The translations under genes were made by a program, and so were the position numbers. From the NCBI GenBank assembly GCA_023212645.1, contig JALBYC010000011.1, forward strand, positions 372,001 to 436,000: a stretch of 64,000 nucleotides of DNA, written 5' to 3'. Position 1 is the first letter of the stretch. Each line of letters begins with the position of its first letter. Shown piece after piece: positions 29,751 to 38,249 of this stretch. Below the pieces are notes generated by a model. The model saw only the letters and a program-made list of their open reading frames with translations, searched no databases and was not told the origin of the DNA. Source of the DNA: Farysia itapuensis. Its lineage: Eukaryota; Basidiomycota; Ustilaginomycetes; Ustilaginales; Ustilaginaceae.

Positions 29751-30957
29751 TAGACCTCATCGCTGCTCATCTCAGATGCTTCTTTTCGCTACCCCGATAT
29801 TATCTCCACACAATCTCAAGCAAATTGCATGTCACATGTGTGGATGTGAGCTCCAGGATTGGCTGAAGTTCGGGTTATATTGAAGCCGGGTCAATAGGCG
29901 AAACAGGAAAGGACGGTCCGACAGGAGGGCCAGGATTTATGCACATGCACGGGCGGGAAAGTTTTACCAAGGGTCGGCGCATGGGTCTAGGCGTCTGTCT
30001 GTCTTACCGGCAAATGTGTGCACCTCCTGTTCAAGTCGCCGAAGCCCTTGACCGGTCTGTTGGGTCTATTCTTTTTCAAAGCTGGCTTTTCTATTGTGCA
30101 ACACCCTCACGACCGCTTTGTCCCTATGCATTGATTGACCCAACTACACTCGTCTTTGACTGGATATTCGATAAGCAGCTACTCTTGCTTGCCTGATCAT
30201 TGTCTTAGTGGGCGAGGGATGTTGACGACGCCAACAGAATTTTAGGAGCATTAGTGTTAGACTAGTGTGTCCCGGCGTTCAATTCTTCGGTTCTGGTGGC
30301 AGGCGAGTTAGGTTTTCAGAGTGGACTTTGCTATCTCTGTTGGTCTGCAAGGCTCGGCATGCACGGAGCTCGCATAAAGATCATGTCCAAGTCGCAAGGC
30401 CGATCCCGCCAATCACGTCACGTCTGTCCACTTTGGACGGCGAATGTGCCCGGTACTTGTGTGCTTGGTGCCCCGCTTCGTTGGCAGTGCGCTTTCGAGG
30501 TGCATGCAGGAGAACGCCTTTGCCCGGTAATGTGAATTGGCCAATGGGGCGAGGCGCATGCACGCGCGCCCTTTCCCGAGGTGGTCTTTGCACTTTTTAG
30601 CTTTGTCGTCAAGGCGGAAAAGTTTCGTGTCGGTTGGAATCACCCATTTGCCACGTCGCCTAGACTTTTTGTTACTCTCTCAAACTTGCGCTTTCGGCCC
30701 AAAATTGCAAAATATGCTCGAGCCAAGCAAAGAACAAAGCTGAATTATTGCTCGGCACGCCGGCGTCTCTCGACTCTGGTGCTCTGCTGTGATTCCCCAC
30801 GCTTCCCGCCCCCCGCGCGCGCACACTTTATCTCTCCTGTCCTTACCGCGCATCCCTTATAGCTCCACTCAGCGGCTCCCTTCTTCTGTTCCTCCGTCCA
30901 CCGTCTATCTTTGCCGTTCACACCCTCACAAAGACTCGCTCCATCACCTCTCCAATA
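29751..30957. other. 1.2 kb intergenic region
   Basis: Holds the 3' end of BFR1 and the promoter of the SDR gene. The last 200 bp are strongly pyrimidine-rich with a CCCCCCGCGCGCGC segment near 30810. Short open frames at 29939-30196 and 30265-30600 show no recognisable protein. No TATA box is clear. Confidence 0.45.
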
Positions 30958-32119
30958 ATGGCTGCCTTCGCATCTTCTCTGCGCTCCGGCGCCATTCGAG
31001 GTCTCTCATCTCGAGCCGCTCAACGTAAGTATTTCGCTCCACGGACCGCGAATCGAGCTCAATCCGCTTCTACGTCCAAGAAATGTGGCGAGAGAGATTA
31101 CTGACGGATTTCTTTCTGTGATTACAGCTTCTCTCCTTGCTCGAGCTGCGCGTGCTCCCGTCGCTGCGCCAAAGAAGTTCTCCGTTTGGGCTCCCTCTCA
31201 GATGCTGCCTACTTCGACTAACGCCGCTGAACAGGCTAACCCAGGCCCTCCTCCGCCCGTCGAAAACATCGGCGTAGACGCAGTCTTGCGCCAGAACCCC
31301 AACTCTCACGAGAACCACACAACCACAATTTTCCAGGAATTCTCGCTGGAGGGCAAGACCGCTGTAATTACTGGCGGTAACGGCGGTCTTGGTTTGGAAA
31401 TGGCTCTGGCTTACGTCGAGGCTGGTGCTCACGTGTACGCTGTAGACTTGCCCAAGGAACCTTCAGAGGAGTTCAAGATCGTCGCAGACCACTGCAAAAT
31501 CATGGGAAAGCACCTCAAGTACGTTTCGGCCACGGTAACGGACGTTGAGGACATCAACGCTTGCATGGACTTTGTCATGAAGGACTCTGGCACCGACTCG
31601 CTCGATGTTTGTGTCGCCGCCGCTGGTATCTTGCAGACTTACGACGCTCTCTCGTACCCTGCCGACGAGTTCCGCAAGGTATTCGAGGTCAACACCACCG
31701 GAGTTTTCCTCACCGCTCAAGCCGCAGCCCGAAAGATGCACGCACAGGCAAACGTTTCTGGCTCTATTATCTTGATCGCCTCCATGTCTGGATCTATCGT
31801 CAACCGGGACCACCACTGGGTTGCCTACAATGCCTCTAAGTCGGCCGTTTTGCAGATGGGACGAAACTTGGCTGCCGAGTGGGGTCCCAAGGACATTCGC
31901 GTCAACTGCATCTCGCCCGGTCACATCCGAACCCGCATGACTGCCGCTTACCTCGACTCGAACCCTCACCTTCTTGCCAAGTGGTCCGGATCCAACCCCC
32001 TTGGCCGACTTGGTCGAGCTCACGAGATTCGAGGTGTTGCCGTCTGGCTTGCATCGAGCGCCTCTTCGTTCTGCAACGGCTCCGACATCATTGTGTCTGG
32101 TGGTCACAACATCTGGTAA
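30958..32119 (+). CDS. Short-chain dehydrogenase/reductase, probably mitochondrial polyol dehydrogenase
   Basis: Exon 1 (30958-31024) and exon 2 (31128-32119) flank a 103 bp intron (GTAAGT...CAG). The product is 352 residues. The N-terminus MAAFASSLRSGAIRGLSSRAAQ is an Arg/Ser/Ala presequence, so mitochondrial targeting is likely. The SDR core has the Rossmann motif TGGNGGLG (about 104-111), NTTG, catalytic Ser in IASMSGS, YNASK and the C-terminal SGGHNIW. The closest remembered relatives are fungal D-arabinitol, sorbose or mannitol dehydrogenases, which interconvert polyols and ketoses with NAD(P). Substrate is not determinable here. Codon use is very regular and C-ending at third positions, suggesting high expression. 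It also explains the long antisense frame at 31463-32167. Confidence 0.85.
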
Positions 32120-32477
32120 AAGGCCATTTGTCACCCAAAAACTCTTCTTGCTTTCTATCTTGTACATATATTAGGGCATACATACCACTCCATTACCCCC
32201 TTCTTCCTAGCATACTTAGACGTCCACATCCTCAAAGCCGCGAGCATTTTGCTGACTCTCCTTGATTGCGTGAGCGCAGAGGCTGTGTTGGAATTACCGA
32301 GCTGAAACGTGCGCACGTCCCAAAAATCTGCCGCCGTTTTGAACGCCGAGCTTCTGATTTCGATTTCTTCCATTCGCACGATACGTGTTTTCCGAGCTCC
32401 GTAAAAAGATCAAGTCACAGTCACAGTCACGTAGGTACAGCGGGATCGTAGGCTCTGCCCACAAGCATTTGTAAGCC
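32120..32477. other. Intergenic region, SDR / YAH1
   Basis: 358 bp with the 3' end of the SDR gene and the YAH1 promoter. A short TCACAG microsatellite (three units, 32414-32430) lies about 50 bp upstream of the YAH1 ATG. Confidence 0.5.
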
Positions 32478-33110
32478 ATGTTACCACCGGCAGTAAGGAT
32501 GGCGGCGGCGGCTGCTCGCAGAACAACTGCGAAGGCGGTAAAGCAAGGAGGAAGCTCATATTCGAAGTCACCGATGGCAAAGTCAATACCAGTAGCTATT
32601 GGCAGGACGAGAAGTTTCGCCACGAGCAGCGCAATCTCGCATGGCGGTATCACCCGACCTACACCAGGCGAAGGCATCAAAGTCAATTTTGTCGACTCGA
32701 AGGGTGGCCCAATCAAGACAGTCGAGGTGAACGCGGGCGACGACTTGCTCTCCATCGCCCACGAATACGATATTGACCTGGAAGGCGCATGTGAAGGCTC
32801 TATCGCCTGTAGTACCTGCCACGTAATTCTCGAGCCAGACATGTACGAATCGCTTGAAGAGCCGGGCGATGACGAAAACGACATGCTGGACCTTGCCTTC
32901 GGTCTCACAGATACGAGCAGACTAGGCTGTCAAGTCAAAATCCAGAAAGAGCACGATGGCATCAAGGTCCAGCTCCCCGCCGCAACGAGGAACATGTACG
33001 TCGACGGTAAGTGCCGTTCTCTTACTCCTTCATCCTTGAGCTCATTCGTCGCTGACCCTTCCTTGCAAACTTCACGATGATGCTGCGCAGGTCACAAAGC
33101 TGGTCACTAA
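32478..33110 (+). CDS. YAH1: Mitochondrial [2Fe-2S] ferredoxin (adrenodoxin type)
   Basis: Exon 1 (32478-33006) and exon 2 (33091-33110) flank an 84 bp intron (GTAAGT...CAG). The tiny second exon gives the ending MYVDGHKAGH. The 182-residue protein has an Arg/Ala presequence (about 1-58) and an adrenodoxin-type domain with cluster ligands CEGSIACSTC (Cys-x5-Cys-x2-Cys) and a fourth Cys in LGCQVKI. Yah1 receives electrons from Arh1 and supports Fe-S cluster assembly on Isu1 as well as heme A and ubiquinone synthesis. It fits functionally with Isa1 in the same window, though they are 23 kb apart. If exon 2 is skipped the frame runs to 33080 with an unrelated tail. Confidence 0.95.
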
Positions 33111-33218
33111 GCCCTTCCTCAACGGAATATACCACATCTTGCTGCTTAGAAACAGTGACTTTCTTTGAAATTGACTCCATGACAACGCATTGCCACGTTT
33201 TGCAAAGTAAATTTGCGT

Positions 33219-35420
33219 CTAGTAACTTCGTCCAAACATGGTCCAGCGTTTGGCGTCTTTAGAGCACTGAGGGCACTTTTTGCCGGTGATGTCGCCGAAC
33301 TGAGCTTGGTCGAAGGGAATGCAGAGAGACTTGGCACCCATGGAAGGAGCACGGTCGTCTTCGGCCTCCTCGGTGACGGCTTGACGTGCACTGCGCTTCT
33401 TGATCTCGTCCTCGCACGCCTCGACCTCGCACCAAGGAATCACAACGTGGCACTTGTCGTTCAAGATACGCGTGAAATCGTCCCACTGTTCGCAGACCTT
33501 GCGACGCGAGCGGTACTCTGCATCCGCCTTGGCAAACATGTCGTTGTGAATCCGATCGAGCATCTTGTGGATAGTGCTGGCCAGGTCGGTGGCCGAGAGC
33601 GGCGCTTTGGCCTTGTTGTCTCGTCGCACAGACATGACCGACTTCTTCTCCAGATCTTTGGGTCCAATCTCGATTCGAATTGGCACGCCGCGCAGCTCCC
33701 AGTCGTTGAATTTGAAGCCAGGCGAGTAGTTGTCTCTGAGATCAGCTTTGGCACGGATACCAGTTGCGATCAGGTCCTTGGCAGTTTGATCACAAGCATC
33801 CATAATGGCATCCTTCTCTTGCTGGCTGCTCTTGACACCAATGCCGCAGGGAATGACAACCACTTGCACCTGGGCGACACGCGGAGGCATCACAAGACCG
33901 TCATCGTCTCCGTGGACCATGACCATGACACCAATCGTTCGGGTAGACAACCCCCACGAGTTCTGCCACACGTGTAGCTTGCCTTCGGGCTTACCTCGCA
34001 GCTCTTCGGGAGCCTTGGGGTCTTCGACGGTGATGTTGAACATCTTTGAAAAGTTCTGACCAAGACAGTGCGATGTGCCTCCCTGAATACCACGACCCGT
34101 CGTCGGCACGAAGCCTTCCACCGTAGTTGTGTAGAAGCCGCCGGCGAACTTTTCTTTCTCAGACTTGACTCCGGGGACGACGGGAACAGCCAGAAGATCC
34201 TCGTAGACTTGACGGTACAGATCGAGGATGTGTTTGACCTCCTTGTCGGCCTCCTCGAGCGAGATGTGAGCGGTGTGACCCTCCTGCCACAAGAACTCGC
34301 GCGTGCGCAGGAAAGGTTGTGGGTGCTTGAACTCCCAACGCACGACACTGTTCCACTGGTTGAGCTTCAACGGCAAATCACGGTAGCTCTGGATCCATTT
34401 GGCGTAGTATGGGTACATGACTGTCTCCGAGGTTGGACGAATAGCCACGGGTCGCTCCAGATCGCTGTTGCCTGCACGGGTTACCCACGCAACTTCGGGA
34501 GCGAATCCTTCAATGTGATCCTTTTCACGCTCGAGTACGTCAGCAGAGACAAACATGGGAAAGTAGCAGTTCTCCACACCAATCTTCTTGATCTCGGCGT
34601 CGAAGAAGGTCTGAATGGATTGCCAGACAAAGTACGACCAAGGCTTGAGAATGTAGCATCCTGACACGTCGTAGTAGTCGAGCATGTCACCCTTGCGAAG
34701 TACCTGGGCATACCATTCGGGGAAGTCGCCGCCTTTGCGGACAGTGATGCCAATCTCCTCGGCGTCTGGGATCTTGGCAGCTTCAGCAGCACGAGCCTTG
34801 TTAGACGAGGAAATGGGACCTTGAGTGGATCCAGGGGCGGATGCAGTGCTACTTGGAGGAGCAGAGGCCTTCGCAACAGGCGTGCTCGCCTCAGCCTTGA
34901 GCTTGTCAAAGTCGAGTACTTCCAACTTGACTCCTGTGCTCTGCAGGTACTTTGCGATCTCGGCGCCGGTCATAAAGATGGTTTCTTCTGCGCTGGCTGC
35001 GTGAACGGCAAAATGATCTGTACTTGCAGCGAGACTGGCATCAAGCACTACAATGAGCTGCGCTGCGTTCTCTTTGTTGACTGAAAGCGCAGAGACCGAG
35101 TCCTTGTTGGCATCTAGAAACTCCTGCAGAATTTCAGGTGCAGCTAAGCGCATCTCCTTTTGACCGATGTGCTTGGCGACAGCACTGGTGTTGTACTCGG
35201 AATCATCCTTGGCGATCAGCACCACTGGAGTAGGAGCGGCACTTTTGGCTGTCTTTGGCTTGAAGACCACAGTCTTCGTATAGTGCTGGGTGAAGCCCAG
35301 AGTTGAAGCTACATCTGAAACAGCCTGCTTCCAGCTCTCGGGACTGTTTGCAGCTGCATGTTTGACCACTTTCTCGGTTTGGATCGAGATGGCGGCCAGA
35401 GCCGAACTGATTGCCTCCAT
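33219..35420 (-). CDS. Prolyl-tRNA synthetase, cytoplasmic, with N-terminal YbaK-like domain
   Basis: 733 residues from the ATG at 35420. The open frame begins at a TTG a few codons earlier. The N-terminal ~190 residues resemble the YbaK/ProX deacylase fold found on yeast cytosolic ProRS (LIAKDDSEYNTSAVAKHIG). A Ser/Ala-rich linker leads to the class II core: WYAQVLRKGDMLDYYDVSGC, motif 1 around FFDAEIKKIGVENCYFPMF, motif 2 RWEFKHPQPFLRTREFLWQEG, motif 3 near GGTSHCLGQNF. The C-terminus is the eukaryotic zinc-binding type, with CPQC and terminal MFGRSY. It charges tRNA-Pro. Whether the N-terminal domain edits Ala-tRNA-Pro or is degenerate cannot be judged here. Confidence 0.96.
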   Translation of the reverse strand: MEAISSALAAISIQTEKVVKHAAANSPESWKQAVSDVASTLGFTQHYTKTVVFKPKTAKSAAPTPVVLIAKDDSEYNTSAVAKHIGQKEMRLAAPEILQEFLDANKDSVSALSVNKENAAQLIVVLDASLAASTDHFAVHAASAEETIFMTGAEIAKYLQSTGVKLEVLDFDKLKAEASTPVAKASAPPSSTASAPGSTQGPISSSNKARAAEAAKIPDAEEIGITVRKGGDFPEWYAQVLRKGDMLDYYDVSGCYILKPWSYFVWQSIQTFFDAEIKKIGVENCYFPMFVSADVLEREKDHIEGFAPEVAWVTRAGNSDLERPVAIRPTSETVMYPYYAKWIQSYRDLPLKLNQWNSVVRWEFKHPQPFLRTREFLWQEGHTAHISLEEADKEVKHILDLYRQVYEDLLAVPVVPGVKSEKEKFAGGFYTTTVEGFVPTTGRGIQGGTSHCLGQNFSKMFNITVEDPKAPEELRGKPEGKLHVWQNSWGLSTRTIGVMVMVHGDDDGLVMPPRVAQVQVVVIPCGIGVKSSQQEKDAIMDACDQTAKDLIATGIRAKADLRDNYSPGFKFNDWELRGVPIRIEIGPKDLEKKSVMSVRRDNKAKAPLSATDLASTIHKMLDRIHNDMFAKADAEYRSRRKVCEQWDDFTRILNDKCHVVIPWCEVEACEDEIKKRSARQAVTEEAEDDRAPSMGAKSLCIPFDQAQFGDITGKKCPQCSKDAKRWTMFGRSY

Positions 35421-35957
35421 GCTGTCGAGATCGACCAAGTAGACAGTAACGGGCTCTTGTTGTCAGAAGGACGACACCACCTGAGCTGGATTTTCACTTC
35501 CAAAGATTGCAAAGTGACTCGTGCGACTTTGTTCCCAGAGACCCTTACCGGTGATTGCCTCAGCATGACTAATGCCCACATACTGCACGCGACATCCATC
35601 GGAAAACGTGCCGGAGGGTGAGTGATCTCGATTAGGGCGTCTGCGAAGAAAAGTTCGCCCCCTTACCCCCACCATCGTTAGAGCTCTGAACAATAATGTC
35701 TTTCACCAGAAACTGCTACAAGTACGTCTTTGCTGAAGGGTAGGCTCGGCTGTTTCAGCACTGACACTTTCACTTTTCGCTTTTCTGTTGTAGCTGCGGC
35801 CAGCGTTAGTGTGATCTGGTTCCCCCATCAAACGTTCGGAGACTGACTGTCAACCCATTTTCTCTTGCGTCTTGTATGGAAACACAGCCGGCCATAATGC
35901 CGCTGCCTGCCCGACTTCTGGCACTCCATCCTGGTAGGTTTCCTTTCTTCTCGACTA

Positions 35958-36685
35958 TGTCGCACGCGCCAGAAGCGCTGACCACTTCGCTGCGCTTGCT
36001 CTTTGCTCACACTCCCGACAACAGCTACAGTACGTCTGCCTCATTCAAGCAAACGGTGTCCCAGCCGAGTCAACTAATCACCTCGTCACATCTCCTTTCT
36101 CGCGTCAGACTGCGGCCAACAGGGTCACATTTCTGCTCAATGTGGCATGGAAGCCCAGCCCAAGTCATGCTACAAGTGCAACGAAGTTGGACACATTGTA
36201 GGTTCTGTCTCATGACCTGGACGACCCATGAAACTAACGTGATTGTCGTGACAGAGCCGCGATTGCCCTTCTGCTTCTTCTGCATCGTACGGAGGCGCTC
36301 GAGGCGGAGAGTGCTACAAGTGCGGCGAGAGCGGCCATATTGCTCGCAGCTGCCCGTCTGGCGCTGACACTGGCTTCCGCAGCGCACGTGGTGGCGACTC
36401 TCGAAGCTGCTACAACTGCGGCGGTGTCGGACACCTTTCGCGCGACTGCACGTCGGCCGCTGGTGCCAGCGGAGGCTACTCCAACGCCGGTGGACAGCGA
36501 TGCTACAACTGCAACGAATCTGGCCACATTAGCCGAGAATGCCCCAAGCCTCAGACCAAGAGCTGCTACGTAAGTGCAAGCTGGGTTGCGAAGACTACAG
36601 CAACTCACTGACCGAGAGATCTTTTTTACAGCGATGCGGCTCCGCAGACCACCTGTCGGCTGCATGCACCGAGATGACTGCCTAG
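35958..36685 (+). CDS. GIS2: CCHC zinc-knuckle nucleic-acid-binding protein Gis2/CNBP (5' end uncertain)
   Basis: Three exons are secure: 36109-36197, 36255-36569 and 36632-36685, with GT-AG introns. They encode six CX2CX4HX4C knuckles such as CYKCNEVGHISRDC, CYKCGESGHIARSC, CYNCGGVGHLSRDC, CYNCNESGHISREC and CYRCGSADHLSAAC. The first is cut by an exon border (NCGQQGHISAQC). Gis2/Byr3/CNBP proteins bind single-stranded RNA or DNA and affect translation and stress granules. The 5' exon is doubtful. An exon ending at 36029 (start 35958, or ATG 35876) joins in frame but gives Ser instead of the first knuckle Cys. An upstream ATG at 35696 encodes MSFTRNCYK, ideal for the family, but its donor (35722) is in the wrong phase for 36109. 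Confidence 0.7.
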
Positions 36686-37110
36686 CAGCGCTCGCAGCAC
36701 TTGCCTACTCCGGCACGATCGTCCTTCCTGTCACAGCTCTCTCTTCGTTCCATGCTTCTTTTCCCAGCGTCACCACAGCCTAAAACCTTGTGATGGACTT
36801 GATGTATTTTTAACATTACGAGATGCACCTGATTTGTACAGATTGTAAAGACGATGTCACAATTGACCCACTTGGCTGAGAGAGTGAGGGGTCAACTCAG
36901 AGACACGAAGTGACGAACAAGATGATTCCCGATCTCTCCACTTCAAACCGCCCGATTGCTAGCAAATCGGGGTGTCAGAGTGACAATCCTCTTTCGACAT
37001 CTGCATATCTTTACAGCTCTCTGTACATCTCCCAGCTGCTAAAGCTCATCTTCTTCGCTCGTGTCCAGGTCGGTCTTGCATTCACTTCCTGATTCGGTTG
37101 AACGTCCATC
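36686..37110. other. Intergenic region, GIS2 / THO7
   Basis: 425 bp with the GIS2 3' UTR and the promoter of the THOC7-like gene. No repeat, RNA or clear TATA box is seen. Confidence 0.5.
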
Positions 37111-38109
37111 ATGGCGTCACAAGGAGCATCGGGATCGATGCCAAGGTTGAAGGTCATGAGCGACGCTGATCAGGACAACATGGCTAGACAGCGTATGCAG
37201 GTCAGCGAGACAAACTTGCGGCGACTAGTCGCAAAATTCAACTCTGTACTAAGCGCGCAAGGCGAGGAGAGTATTTCGATTGCACGCCTATCCTTCATGG
37301 AGGAGCTAGACTTGTTACAGCGTACACTTGGCCGACTAACGACGGTCGCTCGCTCGACCTCAGAAGTCGAGATTCGCTCGTACCAGTGCGAATTGAGCGA
37401 CATTGAAGAGCAGCACAAGACGACCCGAGAGCGCATTATCATGTTGAAGCGACGCTTGGAGGAAGTCAAGCTGGAGCGCAAGAACAAGCTTGAATACGAC
37501 GTGGTGGCTGCCGAAATCATTCAGCTGCCAACACGAAGTGAGCTGGCCGAGTCGATCGACAAGCTTGTCGAACAACTGGAGCAAGTCCATAACGAAAAAG
37601 CCAAGTATGCATCTATGTCCAAATCGGCCGCAGAACGCATGTCGACTGTCACAAGTAGTATCGAAGCCCTGCGCAACGATATTGGGTACGAGGTGGGCGA
37701 GCGCGAACGACGTGAGGTTGAGCGCGGTGACGGTGAGGCGGACGGCGAACCAGTGGACCCCGCCTCTCGTGCCGGAGAACGCGAAGAAGGAGAAGAGGCG
37801 GAACAACAATTTTCAGGTACTCCAACAGGCAGCGGCTCGCAAACACCACGGCCCGCCATTCTCGATAACGAACCACCAGCTACCGTGCTCAACCCTTCAG
37901 CTCCCGTCTTTCAGCCAACTACTGCCACCCCAACAGGAACCAGCACGCCCAACAAATCAAGACCCAAGCGTGGCTCTAGTGCGCTGAACGGATCCGACGA
38001 AGAAGGTGAGTTACAAGACACGTCGGTCCACAAGACAAGCGCAAGCAACACCCCGCTCAAGAATAGTAACGATGACACTCCCCGCAAACGTCAAAGACAT
38101 CAAGAGTAG
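37111..38109 (+). CDS. THO complex subunit 7 homologue
   Basis: 332 residues, no introns. Residues about 20-195 form the THOC7 coiled-coil region: ETNLRRLVAKFNSVLS, then IIMLKRRLEEVKLERKNKLEYDVVA and IIQLPTRSELAESIDKL, which match the animal and fission-yeast THOC7 pattern (K..R.NR.EYD.LA..I...P.R). The C-terminal 130 residues are acidic, then Pro/Thr/Ser-rich with basic patches (SRPKRGS, TPRKRQRHQE), probably disordered and with a nuclear localisation signal. THO/TREX couples transcription to mRNA export and limits R-loops. The ATG has the context catcATGgcg. It converges with nar1, 140 bp apart. Confidence 0.87.
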   Translation: MASQGASGSMPRLKVMSDADQDNMARQRMQVSETNLRRLVAKFNSVLSAQGEESISIARLSFMEELDLLQRTLGRLTTVARSTSEVEIRSYQCELSDIEEQHKTTRERIIMLKRRLEEVKLERKNKLEYDVVAAEIIQLPTRSELAESIDKLVEQLEQVHNEKAKYASMSKSAAERMSTVTSSIEALRNDIGYEVGERERREVERGDGEADGEPVDPASRAGEREEGEEAEQQFSGTPTGSGSQTPRPAILDNEPPATVLNPSAPVFQPTTATPTGTSTPNKSRPKRGSSALNGSDEEGELQDTSVHKTSASNTPLKNSNDDTPRKRQRHQE

Positions 38110-38249
38110 CACAAGAGTCAGAAGGACTCACGCGCGTACTCTCATACAAAGACTCAGGCCAATCGATCTCAACACCAGCTCATCACTCCTTCACCGACTT
38201 AGTTGACATGTACAACACTTGCGACGGGTTGCAAAAATCTATGCAAGAA

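Noticed and set aside
31463..32167. 234-codon open frame opposite the SDR gene
   Set aside because: Codon-bias shadow of a highly biased gene. No start context or domain.
32414..32430. TCACAG microsatellite before YAH1
   Set aside because: Only three units. Simple repeats of this kind are common in intergenic DNA and no function can be argued.
33213..33977. 254-codon plus-strand open frame opposite the prolyl-tRNA synthetase
   Set aside because: Antisense shadow, no recognisable motif.
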